The translations under genes and the position numbers were made by a program. DNA of 64,000 bases from Silurus meridionalis (taxonomy: Eukaryota > Chordata > Actinopteri > Siluriformes > Siluridae), in the NCBI RefSeq assembly GCF_014805685.1, contig NC_060892.1:6823490-6887489 (forward strand), in the 5' to 3' direction. Positions 50,228-61,200 of the stretch are shown in pieces (position 1 is the first letter of the stretch; each line of letters starts with the position of its first letter). A model generated the notes under the pieces. The model ran no database searches. It had not been told where the DNA came from and saw nothing but the letters and a program-made list of their open reading frames with translations.

Positions 50228-50236
<9 letters not shown>
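49186..50236. other. TTC14 5' flank; DNA-transposon end near 49290
   Basis: 'acaaaattataaatgcaaca' + 'cttttggttttgcccc' at about 49290-49330 resembles the end of a fish DNA transposon; its body was not found. The rest has no gene. A TTC14 promoter or leader exon should lie here or further right, but no CpG-rich core or TATA box stands out. Confidence 0.35.

Positions 50237-50316
<80 letters not shown>
50237..50316. repeat. (AT)n microsatellite
   Basis: About 80 bases of AT repeat after an A-run. Confidence 0.97.
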
Positions 50317-50320
<4 letters not shown>

Positions 50321-50439
50321 ATGGGAAATATTCTCAGTTATTAAATATAATATTTAAATATTCTCGAATATTTTAGTCCTTACCTGCAGGGGAAAATATT
50401 TTCTCATTAATGTTAAATGTTTATTAATGTCATGAAAAC

Positions 50440-51400
50440 TAAAGAGCTTATTGTGGACTTCCAGGAATACAACAACAGGAGACACTTCCCTGTCTACATC
50501 AATGGAACTGAAGTATAGTGTGCCTCCAGCTTTAAGTTCCTGGGTGCCCACATCTTTAAGGATCTGTTTCTGCACCAAAACAATTCAGCTCTGCTTAGGA
50601 GTGTGCAACAGCGTTTATCTTTTTTGGGAAGACTTCGTTTATCTGTCCCCGGGGATTAACTAGCTTTTACTATTGCATCACTGCATCCTAACCCACTCAA
50701 TCACAGTATGGTATGGCAGCTCCACATTGTGTGAACAGAAAGCTCTGCAAAGGATGGTCAAAACCACTCAATGCATCACTGGCACACAACCACCTGCCAC
50801 TGAACACCTTTACCACAACATCTGTGCATAACACACAATATCATCAGGAACTCCACACCTCCCAGTCACAATCTCACTCTCTCACTCCATCAATCAAACT
50901 ATGCTCCCTTCAGCTGCTAATGATTTCTGGCTAAAAACCCAGCAGTACAATGTGTATCTTTTATACTTCTAAATAGGATATGGGCGTATTTTTTGTCTTT
51001 TCATCTCTGGCGGTGGATCAAATCCAAATTTGTAACTGCTCTATCCAAATCTAAACACTTTAAGAAAAACAGAGCATACTGTACAGTATCTTACAAAATC
51101 AACCGACTGTATATGTTTATATTATTTACAGATATTTGCTTATTTACTAAACCATTTTAAGGAAACAGAAATAATGTTTCACAAGTCATATAATCTGTAT
51201 CCTTATTTAATACTCATACTGTCTATATTGTCTCACATTGTCTGTTTTGTCTTGTATAGTCTGTTTTTGTCTTGTCTTGTCTGTTTTGTCTTGTATAGTC
51301 CAAGCTGAATTTATAGTTTTATTTCAGTCACTAACAGCTGGAACTAAATTCCTTGTGTGTGTCAACACTCTTGGACAATAAACCTGATTCTGATGGCCCA
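50440..51400 (+). mobile_element. L2-type LINE 3' region, decayed
   Basis: Broken frames read 'KFLGAHIFKDLFLHQNNSA' and 'LLRSVQQRLSFLGRLRLS', which match the post-reverse-transcriptase region of fish L2-like LINEs, followed by a 3' UTR ending 'gtcaacactcttggacaata' + 'aacctgattctgatg'. The same 3' end is inserted in the Tc1 element at 37906-38030. Only the last kilobase is present, as usual for 5'-truncated LINE copies. Confidence 0.75.
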
Positions 51401-52726
51401 CAATGTCCTCAGTGTCTTTACATGGTTGAAAATGTTACATTATGTGCAATATGTGAAATAGTTAATTAATACCTCAACTAACTGAGATAGGAGCCCATAG
51501 TCACACACTCTTATACACAGTACTTCATAACAACTTTGCGAAATATGTGTATAAAAGAATCCATCTGCAAACCTTTACTTGTTGATGTGTAAGAAATAAT
51601 TATGTGATATTTTTATTCATCTTATACCACAACAATTTGCCAATAATTCTGATTATTATATATTCACTTTGATCTTTGGGCTGTGATGTTTTGGGGATAT
51701 TTAGTTCCTTATTTTTCCACATATGAACTATGAGGTTACATACTGTGTTTCCCCATGGAGTTCACACTTATTTGTCTATTTTGAATTTCACATAAAAGCG
51801 TCTTTTAGAGGCTTCATCAAAAGCCATGCCATTGTTTAGAATCTACTTGTTTAACTGGCCCATTCAGTGCTTCCAAAACAGCGGTGTGGAATATCAGCGT
51901 GATATCTCTCTGAAGTGGAATGTATTATCCATAGTGTGTGTACAAGTTCATGCCAAGTTGAAGTCTTTATTCGGATGTTACGGTAAAACTGCAACCCAAT
52001 AGGGTCTTATAGCACAGCTCTGATGAACACTGTGTTCTGAAATACTCAAAATGCAATGCACTTGATAAGCTGCTGTGTGGATTTAATAGCACAGAACAGA
52101 CATTTTTGTGACAGATTTGATGACTGGGTCGGTGAAAAGAACTATCCTCCAAAATTATGAACTGCATCTGGTTAAACTCTTTAAATGCTTAGGTGAAATG
52201 TGGTTGTGGTATGAATGTCATTGATGACCAGGTTTGGGCAGTAATGCGTTACTAGTAACAAGTCAAAAGTCAACTATTTTCCTGCACATCCCCAAGTGTT
52301 TAATTCCTATTTAACCAAGCAGTTACAAAAGATGTTATACATGATAAAAAATACATCTTGTCATGGAAATTAAGAAACCACAATGCGTACCCTTCTCTGT
52401 CCCATATATGTTGGCAAACTTAGTTACAGCATTACATCTAACTGTTACAAAGCTTTAATACTTGTGAATCCATCCATAAATAAATGTTTCCTTCAACATA
52501 CTGTATATGACAGTTAAAAAAAACCTTTACCCATACAAATAGTGAGTTTGAGCTATTACTATGAAAACAATAACATATTGAACATGTGATGTACAACTTT
52601 ACTACTGCCAGAGCTGCTATTATTTCTGTTATAAAAATTCCCATCATTCTTTGACCATTTGGAATCTGTAGTAAAAGACTACAGTTTTATTGTAGTATAA
52701 AACATGAAGGTGCCCAAAAAAAAAAA
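51401..52726. other. Intergenic, no gene seen
   Basis: AT-rich single-copy DNA. Minus-strand frames at 51967-52850 have no domain. An A-run at about 52717-52728 abuts the truncated start of the DIRS-like element. Confidence 0.5.
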
Positions 52727-53412
52727 GAAGCTGGATATAGCTTGGCCTCGGGGAAGCTCGATGAGCGTTTTTTTTGCTCCTGGCGTCACAGCCTCCATGC
52801 CAGGGCTCGCCATTTTTCCCTGACCTGCACACCGAGGTGTCCTTTCTCATCCCGCCCCTTTAGCCCCAAGTCTGTTTATTTCAACGTCCTGGGGCTTAGG
52901 AATCATGGATATGGTGTCATGCCACGGGTTGAAGAGACGCTGACTCGCTATCTCTGCCCAGGTGTGGCATCTTCCCTAAAATCACCGACATTACCCACCA
53001 AGCCCCTGCGCACTACCTCGGCGCTGGTGGGTAAGGCTTACGCCTCAGCAGGTCAGGCAGCTGAATGTCTGCACACCATTTCGGCACACCAAGCTGACCT
53101 GCTGCAGGAGCTGAATATGGGAGACCCCTTGGGTGGCCAGTTCGCCGAGATATGCCGTATGGCAGATCTGGCCCTACGGGACCACAAAAGAGATCTCCAA
53201 GGCCATTGGCCGGTCTATGGCTGCTCTAATAGCCACTAAGCCACATGTCTCTTAGTGGCTATTAGAGCGGTCTATGGCCGCTCTAATACCCACTAAGAGA
53301 CATGTGGCTTACCCTGTCCAAAATACCTGACAGGGACAAGGTTGTGCTGCTGGATGGCCCACTCTCTCCTTCGGGCCTGTTCAGCGATGCCGTTGATTCG
53401 GTAGTCAACAGG
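52727..53412 (+). pseudogene. DIRS gag-like fragment
   Basis: The frame from about 52742 contains 'GKLDERFFCSWRHSLHARA', 'YGVMPRVEETLTRYLCPGVA', 'SSLKSPTLPTKPLRTTSALV' and 'AGQAAECLHTISAHQADLL', the signature of the fish DIRS gag-like protein. The frame is lost at the inverted duplication near 53240. Downstream 'PLSPSGLFSDAVDSVVNRF' continues the same protein. Confidence 0.85.
53223..53310. repeat. 18-bp hairpin from a templated inversion
   Basis: 'gctctaatagccactaag' (53223-53240) and its perfect reverse complement (53251-53268) enclose a 10-base loop. A direct copy follows at 53279-53310 ('gctctaatacccactaagag' then 'acatgtggctta'). The middle block is the inverse of that direct copy. Confidence 0.93.
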
Positions 53413-53423
53413 TTCCAGGAGTC

Positions 53424-53533
53424 CAAATCAAATCAAATCAAATTTTATTTATAGAGCTTCTTACAGCACCCAAAAGGAGCACAAGGCACTTTCCAGAAAA
53501 CAACAATAAACAGTAAAATATATGAACACAATG
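53424..53533 (+). mobile_element. Short SINE-like insertion in DIRS gag
   Basis: 'aaatcaaatcaaattttatt' + 'tatagagcttcttacag' interrupts the gag frame between 'SVVNRFQES' and 'FQRYHPHHSHG'. The word 'gtccaa' flanks it on both sides, a possible target duplication. The family is not named; similar tails are common in fish genomes. Confidence 0.6.
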
Positions 53534-53894
53534 TCCAAGAGACAATCGGTGGTGTTCCAGCGTTATCACCCACACCACTCTCATGGGGCTGCTCAGCAGG
53601 CCAGCCACAAACCCCACCCAGCACTACATACCACCAAGTTCAGAGACAGAGCGTCGCAACGCGCTCTCCCCCTGTGCGGGATCTCGCATGGCGCCCTGGG
53701 TCAAAGCCCTGTGAGGTGACAGATCTTAGGGCTGTCATCTTCAGTAAGAGGGCTTTCGCTAAAAGGTCCTGGCCCGACCTGTGGAGGGTTGACCCGCTTT
53801 TTCGGTGCCCATAGGGACCTTTTTCGGTTCCCTCAGGGACCTGGCTGATTACTCCCTGCCACGGCCAGGTCCGCGATCTCTCCTTGGGTTCTGC

Positions 53895-54640
53895 CCAGCG
53901 TCGTTGCAGACCAGAAGGTCTCATCTCTAGAGTACTGCCCCCGCTCTAGACACACCAGAGGTCAGAGGATACCCTTAAGGGAGCACCTGGCAGCCTTAAT
54001 GGCTTTGCCAGATGTGTCCTGGTGGGTCCTGCGCACTGTAGAGCGAGGCTATGCAATTCAGTTCGGGCCTCGCTCTCCCCGACTCTGATGAGAAGTGAAC
54101 AGGCTCTGGTCCTTGAACGAGAAGAGAGACACTCTCCTGAAGAAGGAGGCCATCGAGGTGGTCCCTCCGTCAGACAGAGAGTCCGGGTTCCACAGCCGGT
54201 ACTTCATAGTTCCTAAAAGGATGGTGGGTTGCCTCTGATCCTAGATCTACATCAGCTTAACCGCTGACCCTCAAGCAGGTCGTGTCTCAGAATCAGATTT
54301 GAGGACTTGTTTGTCATGGTAGACCTGAAGGATGCGTACTTTTACGTACCTAGGGTTTCAATCGGGGGGCACAATAGTTTACACCCGCCCCGAACTGTGT
54401 AAGCTGGGACTGTGGGCCCTGAAGGGGCACAACTCCGAGGTTCCGGTCTCTCCACTGAGGTGGTAGAGACCATTCGCCAATCCAGAGCTCCCTCCATGCC
54501 CTGAGATGGCGCCTGTTTACTCCGTGGTGCTCCCGGCACTAATTGGACCCAGTCCACTGCCCAGTTAATTAGTGCTGGAGTTTCTGCAGGAGCAGTTCCC
54601 AAAAGGGGTGGCTCCATCCACCATTAAAGTCTAAAACCCC
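53895..54640 (+). pseudogene. DIRS reverse transcriptase fragment
   Basis: Motifs in several frames: 'VLRTVERGYAIQFG' near 54030, 'SGFHSRYFIVPK' near 54185, and 'LFVMVDLKDAYFYVPR' near 54308, which holds the first catalytic Asp of the palm. Downstream palm motifs, including the YxDD box, and RNase H are missing because a deletion joins the RT start to the recombinase region. Confidence 0.8.
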
Positions 54641-55334
54641 TGTCTCCGCCATTTTGGCGTACCACGCCAAGACCCACTCCTGGGGCATTTTCTCCTCAGC
54701 ACCCGGAGGCTGAGGCCCCCGGTGCGTCCAAGAGTGCCTGGGTGGGACCTGGCCGTAGTGTTGGAGTCTTTGTGCTTTTCGAGACCCATTTCGAGCCTTC
54801 AGACGAGATTTAATGAAGGCTTGTTCATTAAAACAGCGTTCTTGCTGGCTATCTGCTCTCTAAGAAGAGTAGGTGAATTACAGGCACTCTCTGTGGCACC
54901 CTCTTTCCTGTTTACTCCAGGCATGGCCAGTGCCTTCCTGCCTTCCTCGGTCGTCCCACGACCTGTCAGTCTTCAAGCATTCAACCCTCCTCCATTCAAG
55001 ACCCCAGACCAGGAAAGATTGAACCGGCTGTGCCTAGTCCGAGAACTGGACTGCTATGCCCGCCGGACAAGTCCCTGGAGGGAGTCGGAACATTTGTTCA
55101 TCTGCTACGGCCCTCCGAGGAGAGGCCTTCCTGCTTACAAGCAGACGCTCAGCAGATTATTGATGCTATAGCGTCTTCTTGCAGGTCTTCTGGTCTCCCC
55201 GTTCCATTAGGGGTCATAGCTCTCTCATCCTGGAGTGTGGCAGTCTCCAAGACGGTCCTCTGGAGTGTCCCTCCAAGACCTCTGTTGCACTGCTGGCTGG
55301 TCCACCCTGCTCACCTTTGCCAGGTTTTATAACC
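54460..55334 (+). pseudogene. DIRS tyrosine recombinase (YR), inactivated
   Basis: The family integrates circular cDNA. The frame from 54722 contains 'FIKTAFLLAICSLRRVGELQ' (first catalytic Arg region), 'SVVPRPVSLQAFNPPPF' and 'RLNRLCLVRELDCYARRTSP', then 'KQTLSRLLM'. After a frame change, 'PLGVIALSSWSVAVSK' stands where the H-x-x-R box should be; the His and Arg are not there. 'FARFYNL' with the probable nucleophile Tyr is recoverable only in a third frame near 55318. It is therefore inactive. Confidence 0.85.
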
Positions 55335-55461
55335 TTATAACCACTCCTGGCACCTCTGTCCTTCGACCTAGCTATGCACAGTCACACTAGTAAGGGACTG
55401 CTCGGTGTGGTGGTATTGGACTCTCATTCCCAAAGCGTTCAGACGCAGCTTGAGTTCCTGA

Positions 55462-55740
55462 ATGGGAACGTCTCTAGGTTACATATGTAACCCTAGTTCC
55501 CTGAGGGAACGAGACACTGCGTCTTTATGCCACACCTCTGGCGTCCCTTCAGCGATTCCTTCTGGGTTACAGAAGCTTAAGCCGCTTCTCTGCATGGGCG
55601 CTTTATACTTTCTGGTTGTGATGTCACCCTGACAGCCTGCCTTAAATTTTGACTGATTAGACTCATCATTCAGAGCATCTGAGTCTCGTTCCCTCAGGGA
55701 ACTGCGGTTACATGGGTAACCTAGAGGCGTTCTCTGACCT
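55462..55740. repeat. Inverted terminal motifs of the DIRS element
   Basis: The left motif 'tctaggttacatatgtaacc' + 'ctagttccctgagggaacga' lies at about 55473-55512. Its imperfect reverse complement 'cgttccctcagggaactgcg' + 'gttacatgggtaacctag' lies at about 55687-55724. Each half is itself partly palindromic ('gttccctgagggaac'). A third copy is at 57586-57620. Confidence 0.88.
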
Positions 55741-57105
55741 CATGAAAACATAAAAATCATTTTTATGAGAGAAAATCTAATAATGTAAAGCATTGTATTC
55801 ATCTTCTTAAATAGATAAAATTTCATATTTCTAGGAATTAACTTTTAAAAATAATAATCAACCGATTTTTTTTATATAAATTTTATTCTTCACATAGATA
55901 GATAGTTAGATAGTGTCTATCAAATACAATTTGTACATTTGGTAAATAAAAAAAAGATTGTATTTAACTACAGAAGGTGAATAACAGACTATCAGCTTTC
56001 ATAGATTCTGTTTCTGTTAAGCTCCTGTTTTCGTCTGCACCCTCTGAATCTTTCTTGTGTTCTTTAATCATGTATTGTTCTATTGTTTTCACAGTGTGTG
56101 TTTGCTATGTTTCATTCATTGTTGCTTGCCAACTGGTAAAAAGTGATACCAAAAGACGTCTCACTGTCTCATCTTTTCACTGCCTCACTGCACTTCTATT
56201 TATGTCTTTTCACTGGGAAAACCAAGATACAGTCCCTAAACACAAAAAAAGTTGCAGAATTACAACTTTTTGTGAGAAAGTAACCAGGTTTCAGCCATGT
56301 TTATTGCTGAAAAATACCAGCTATCTTTAGTTTTGATGGCCTCAAGCTTTTTGCAGCTGGTGATGCCTTTACCTACATTTTTTAACCACACTATTAAAAT
56401 GTGGATACAATAAATATTTTGCATATTTAATTGCAACATGGAGGTTTTTATACATAACTCTTTATGTCCAAATTAAATTTGCAGGCTACTTGTTTCTGAG
56501 GTTTGGATTTAAAACACAATAAATATTATACATCAATAATAAATGAAGTAAGTTGGATAATTTTGGATAGTGATGTCATCTCTTTAAGACCAGGAATTTA
56601 TGTTTTTCTGATTTTTAACCATTTTTTTATTCGATATCTCATTGTTCTCATTTGTTACTGTTTAGCAATAGATTAAATAAAAAGGGAGAAAAGTAACCAT
56701 ATTTATGGAGGGTTAATAAATGGCAAAAAGTATTTCCTTATAGTTGTTGATAAAACACCTATAAAACTATAAAAAATTTAGCGAATTTAATTAACATGCA
56801 AAATTGTCTTTCAGAATCAATAAAAAAGCAGCACAAATATTTCAATATAAACACAATTACAGTAATAAAATTACAGCAGCAAATTACACTGTATGGAAAT
56901 CTAAAACGAGATACATTAAACAGTTTTCTAAACATTTTTATGAAAACCTGCTCTCTCACTGAGGGGGTGAGGGTGGAGTTGGAAATCAGAGCTCTAAAGC
57001 AGCCAGGCAACTGCCAATCCTTGGTTACTACTTCAGAGTTTTTGCTATACAGCAGCAAAAACAAACTATACTTAAAAAAAAAAAAAAAGCTGTGGAAGGA
57101 CTGCA
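55741..57105. other. 5' flank of the mucin-like gene, no other gene seen
   Basis: AT-rich DNA. The overlapping 117- and 129-codon frames at 55977-57185 have no domain and are not joined by splice sites. The promoter of the mucin-like gene should be near the right end. 'tatacttaaaaaa' near 57067 is a weak TATA-like candidate about 40 bases upstream of the first ATG. Confidence 0.4.
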
Positions 57106-57205
57106 ATGTCAAACTTTGTTTTTATATCCATGTACGGCAAGATGTTTCAATTCACACTACTTGTAGTATGCGTTATAATGATTAAAGGACAAACTACTGC
57201 AATAG
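57106..57205 (+). CDS. Mucin-like gene, exon 1: signal peptide
   Basis: The ATG at 57106, or the in-frame ATG at 57130, opens a short exon that encodes a classic secretory leader: a few polar and basic residues, the hydrophobic core 'FQFTLLVVCVIMI', then 'KGQTTA' as a likely cleavage region. It ends with a consensus donor 'gtaagat' at 57206 in phase 1. The Thr-rich end and donor fit the downstream Ser/Thr-rich exon, and an acceptor 'acataacag' at 58207-58215 restores exactly the right phase. A longer open frame over the same DNA is in another frame and is rejected. The link between exons is inference. Confidence 0.7.
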
Positions 57206-57585
57206 GTAAGATGTTATGTGTCTTATTAGGAACATACATGTAGGTGATGATACATATTTAATCTGATAAAAATATATGTTTGTATACTACATATGCTCTA
57301 TATGGTCAATAATGTCTTCCCCAGACTATAAGATTTAATATTTTCTGGCTGTAAGTTGTGTCAGTATTTTACATACATAAATTGTAACATTTGTTTGGCA
57401 TTAAATGTAAAAGCAATGTGGAGTTAATTATTGATGTTTTGATTTTGTAGCACAATTAATGCATATAATTTGTTTTTAGACAAATATTAACAGTGGCACT
57501 GTATATGCATTTTAAACACCCAAATATGCATTTGCTGTTCTAGTAATTTTAGAGAGTTCATAAAAGACAGGAAACGTCACTAGGT

Positions 57586-57985
57586 TACGTATGTAACTTT
57601 AGTTCCCTGAGGGAACGAGAGCTGCGTCGAAAACGCTTTGAATCACGTGTAAAATCTGGCCAATAGGCAGTCGAGCACCTCGATGTGTAGGTCGGAAAAA
57701 AACGGTAGGCTGTGCCGCGGGATGCAGGAAACGCTCATCCAGCTTGCTGAGAACATGTTGCTTCCGCTTCTCGTCGGGCCAAGCTATCTCTAGCTTAGCA
57801 ACGGCCCACGTCACTACCTCCAGGAGCTCCTTGAGCAGCACAGGCTGTGAGGAGTCCGTGGGTTTGCTAGCATCCGAAAACTCTCTCTCCTCGGAGGAAG
57901 CGATCCGGAGCTCTGCGTCACACGCCGGAAGAAAGGAACGCCAAAGCGACTGTTTTCGACGCAGCTTGAGATCCTGAAAGAGAAC
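57586..57985 (-). mobile_element. DIRS-derived insertion in intron 1, antisense
   Basis: The left edge carries the DIRS terminal motif 'ctaggttacgtatgtaactt' + 'tagttccctgagggaacgag'. A 15-base perfect inverted repeat 'agctgcgtcgaaaac' lies at 57620-57634 and 57950-57964. The interior, read on the minus strand, is an open gag-like frame ('KELLEVVTWAVAKLEIAWP', 'HVLSKLDERFLHPA') homologous to the gag start at 52727. The minus-strand frame runs about 120 codons unbroken, so this copy is younger than the 52.7-kb element. Confidence 0.8.
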
Positions 57986-58215
57986 AGAGGTTTTGAAAAT
58001 TACCCTTAGATACACTACTGATTAATGGCCATAGCTATTCATTGCCTAGTAAAATGCATCTCAGACTTTCAAACAGGCAACTAATTATAATAAATGCTAT
58101 GTGTATGTACACAGTAGGTTAAATGCTACCTAGTCTCTAAGATTAGTATTTTAGGAAACTTTTACTAATCAATACTGTTGAAGCACATAAAATTGAGACA
58201 ATATCAACATAACAG
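57986..58215 (+). other. Intron 1 of the mucin-like gene, right part
   Basis: AT-rich and stop-rich in all frames until about 58216, where a frame without stops opens. The acceptor candidate is 'caacataacag' ending at 58215. Confidence 0.5.
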
Positions 58216-61200
58216 CTTTCTATATAAAACATTTAAATAGCTACAAGTTAAGTACTAAAAAGTCTCCAAAATTATCAACAACAGTGTTTACAAAATCAAC
58301 CTCTACTTTCACAGTATCACCAACATCACCAAATTCTTCCAAGGAATCCTCTACATATCAGTCATCAGTGGAAATATCAACACAAAAAGATACAGCATCA
58401 CCATCTGCTTCAGCCGAATCACCTATTGACTTATCAACATCTGAATTGCTAGAACCATCAAGAAAAAATTACAGACTCTCCCCCTTCTCCAGAACTATTT
58501 AACAATCACTTATCAACAACTGAATCTCCAGAACATCAAACAACACTAATAGGTACAATGTCACTATCTGCGTACCAAGAATCATCGACAGATAACTTAT
58601 TAACATCTAACACTGCAGGACCTTCTCAAGAATCATCAGAATTATTGTTTAGAAAATCATCCTCTACCTTCAAAGAATCATCCCCACATCATTCTACATT
58701 TGAATCTCATTCAAAAAAATCTGTTACCTCACTACTTACTTCTTCACAATCTTTAATGCATCAGTTGTTAACATCTGAATCAACAGAAATGGTCTTAACA
58801 AAATCAGTTGCAGCATCATCACCTGCTTCTGGAGATTCAACTACAGATCACCCAACAACATCAAAATCTGAAGTAATATTACCAAATCCAGCTTCAACGT
58901 CACTTCCCACTATGCCAAAAACATCTTCAAATCCAACATCTGAATCTCCAGAAATGTTACTAATGCAAACAATTACTGTGCCAATATCTACTTTCCCAGA
59001 ATCATCTACAGATTTGTCATTAACATCTAAATCTGCAGAGATTTTAGTAACACAAAGAGTTACAGCATCAGCACCTGCTTCAACAGAATTGCCTGCTGTT
59101 TACTCATCAACATCTGAATCTGTGAATATTTTAGCAAAACAAACAGTTTTAGGTTCACCATCTTCTTTTCCAGAAAGAGCTACAGATCAGTCAGTAGCTT
59201 CTAAAGTTACGGAAAGGTCAGCCACAAAATCAGTTACAATATCAACATATGCATTCGCAAAATCACCTAGAGTTGACCCATCAACATCTAAATCAGAACC
59301 ATCAAGAAAAACAGCCTTACCAACTACTTCCCTAGAATCATTTACCAAGCACTTATCTAAATCTCTAGACATTCTAGAAACACCACTTGGTAGTGTGTCA
59401 CCATCTGGTTCACCAGAATCAGTCACAGATCACTTATTAACATTTAATGCAGCTGCAGTACCTTCATCAACAAAATCAGTAATGACATCACACTCTGCAT
59501 CTGCAGAATCACAAACAGATGACTCAGCAAAATATAAAGCTCCAGAAACACCATTAACACAATCGCTTACTGCATTACCATCTACTTTCACAGAATCATT
59601 TACAATGGATTCTCAAAGAACATCAACACTATTGTTTAAAACATCATCATCATCTACCTTCACAGAATCATCTACAAAGCTTACAACAATTGAAGTTCCC
59701 GAGTTATCAGCAAAATCTTTTATATTGGTACCTACTTCTCCACCATTGTCTACATATCATCTGTTAAAATCTGAATTTTCAGGAATATCATCAACAAAAT
59801 CAATTACATCAACCCTGTCTGCAGAACCATCAAGCCATCAACAAGCAAAACCTGAAACTCCAGAAACACAAAAAGACACAGTTACAGCTTTATTATTTAC
59901 TCAACCAGAATCATCTACAGATGACTCATCAACATACAAAACTGCAGATATTTTAACAAATTTAGTTACAGCATCACATCCCAGTTTGTCAGAATCATCT
60001 ACATTGAATTCTCAAGAAACAGCAACACCTCTGTTTAGAGAATCAGAATTCTCCCCAGAATCACCTACAATTCATTCAACAATTATATCTCCAGAGTCAC
60101 CAACAAAATCTGTTATGACACCACCTACTTCTCCACAATCTTCTACTCATTGGTTGCTAACATCTAAATCATCAGAAATATCATCGACAAAATCTGCTAC
60201 AGCATTACCACCTGCTTCTGCAGAATCAACTACAGATCACTTATCAACAATGGAAGCACCCCAAATGTTGTCAACTCCTCCACTTACAACAGTACTGTTT
60301 ACTTCAACAAAACCTGTATCTTTGAAAACTTTATCAACAGAGTCAGTTACAGCATCACCATCTACTTTCCCAGAATCATCTCCAAGTAATTCAATAAATG
60401 AATCACCAGAAATACCTGCCTATGCTCCATCAAAGTCACCTAACAGTAACTTATCTACACTGGAATCTGCAGAAATACTTGCAACACAAGCAGGTCAACT
60501 GTCATTATCTGATCCCACAGAATCATATACAGACCGATCAGTAACATCTAAGGCAACAAAATCAGTTACAGCATCACCATCTTCATCTGCAGAATCAACT
60601 ACAGATGACTCTTCAAAAAATGTAACACAATTGCCTACTTTGCCAGAATCATTTACAGCAGATTCTCAAGGAACATCAACACTATTGTTTAGAACCTTAC
60701 CAAAATCATCTACAAATCATTCAACAATTAAATCTTTAGGGTCATCAATAGAATCTGCCATATCACCATCTAATTCTCCACAATCTTCTATGGATCAGTT
60801 GCTAACATCTGAATCATCAACAAAATCAGTTACAGCATCACCACCTGCTTCAGCAGAATCAACTACAGTTTACTCATCAGCAAATGAAGCTTCAGAATCT
60901 TTATTAACACAATCAGTTACACCACTAATGACTAAATTTCGAGATTACTCAACATCTGAAACTCCAGTAAAATCAAGTCAAACAGTTGCACCCTTGCCCT
61001 TTACTTACCCAGAATCCTCTATAAATCACTCATTAACATCTGAATCTACAGAAACCTTAACGACACGATCAGATACATCTCCATCTACCTTCCAAGAATT
61101 GCCTACAGATTATTTAACAAGTGAATCTTCAAAAATATCAACCCTTTCTTCAGAATTATCTGAATCATCTGAAACTCAACAAAAGGCAAGACAAACAGTT

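Larger units (their letters stand above)
52727..55740 (+). mobile_element. DIRS-like tyrosine-recombinase retrotransposon, decayed
   Basis: The order is gag-like (52727-53412), reverse transcriptase (about 53895-54360), tyrosine recombinase (about 54460-55334), then inverted terminal motifs (55462-55740). That order, and a recombinase in place of an integrase, are diagnostic of DIRS elements. The 5' part is truncated: the gag frame begins mid-protein with 'KLDIAWP'. A short foreign insertion (53424-53533) and a templated inversion (53223-53310) disrupt gag. No frame is intact. Confidence 0.88.

Noticed and set aside
55977..57185. Frames of 117-129 codons upstream of the mucin-like gene
   Set aside because: They overlap on both strands, lack domains, and the right-most conflicts with the signal-peptide frame that has the proper donor.
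58558..58560. ATG as the true start of the mucin-like protein
   Set aside because: The same frame continues upstream with repeat-type residues, there is no signal peptide after this ATG, and a signal exon lies at 57106.
59187..59426. Minus-strand frame in the mucin region
   Set aside because: It is the antisense shadow of the repeat coding sequence.
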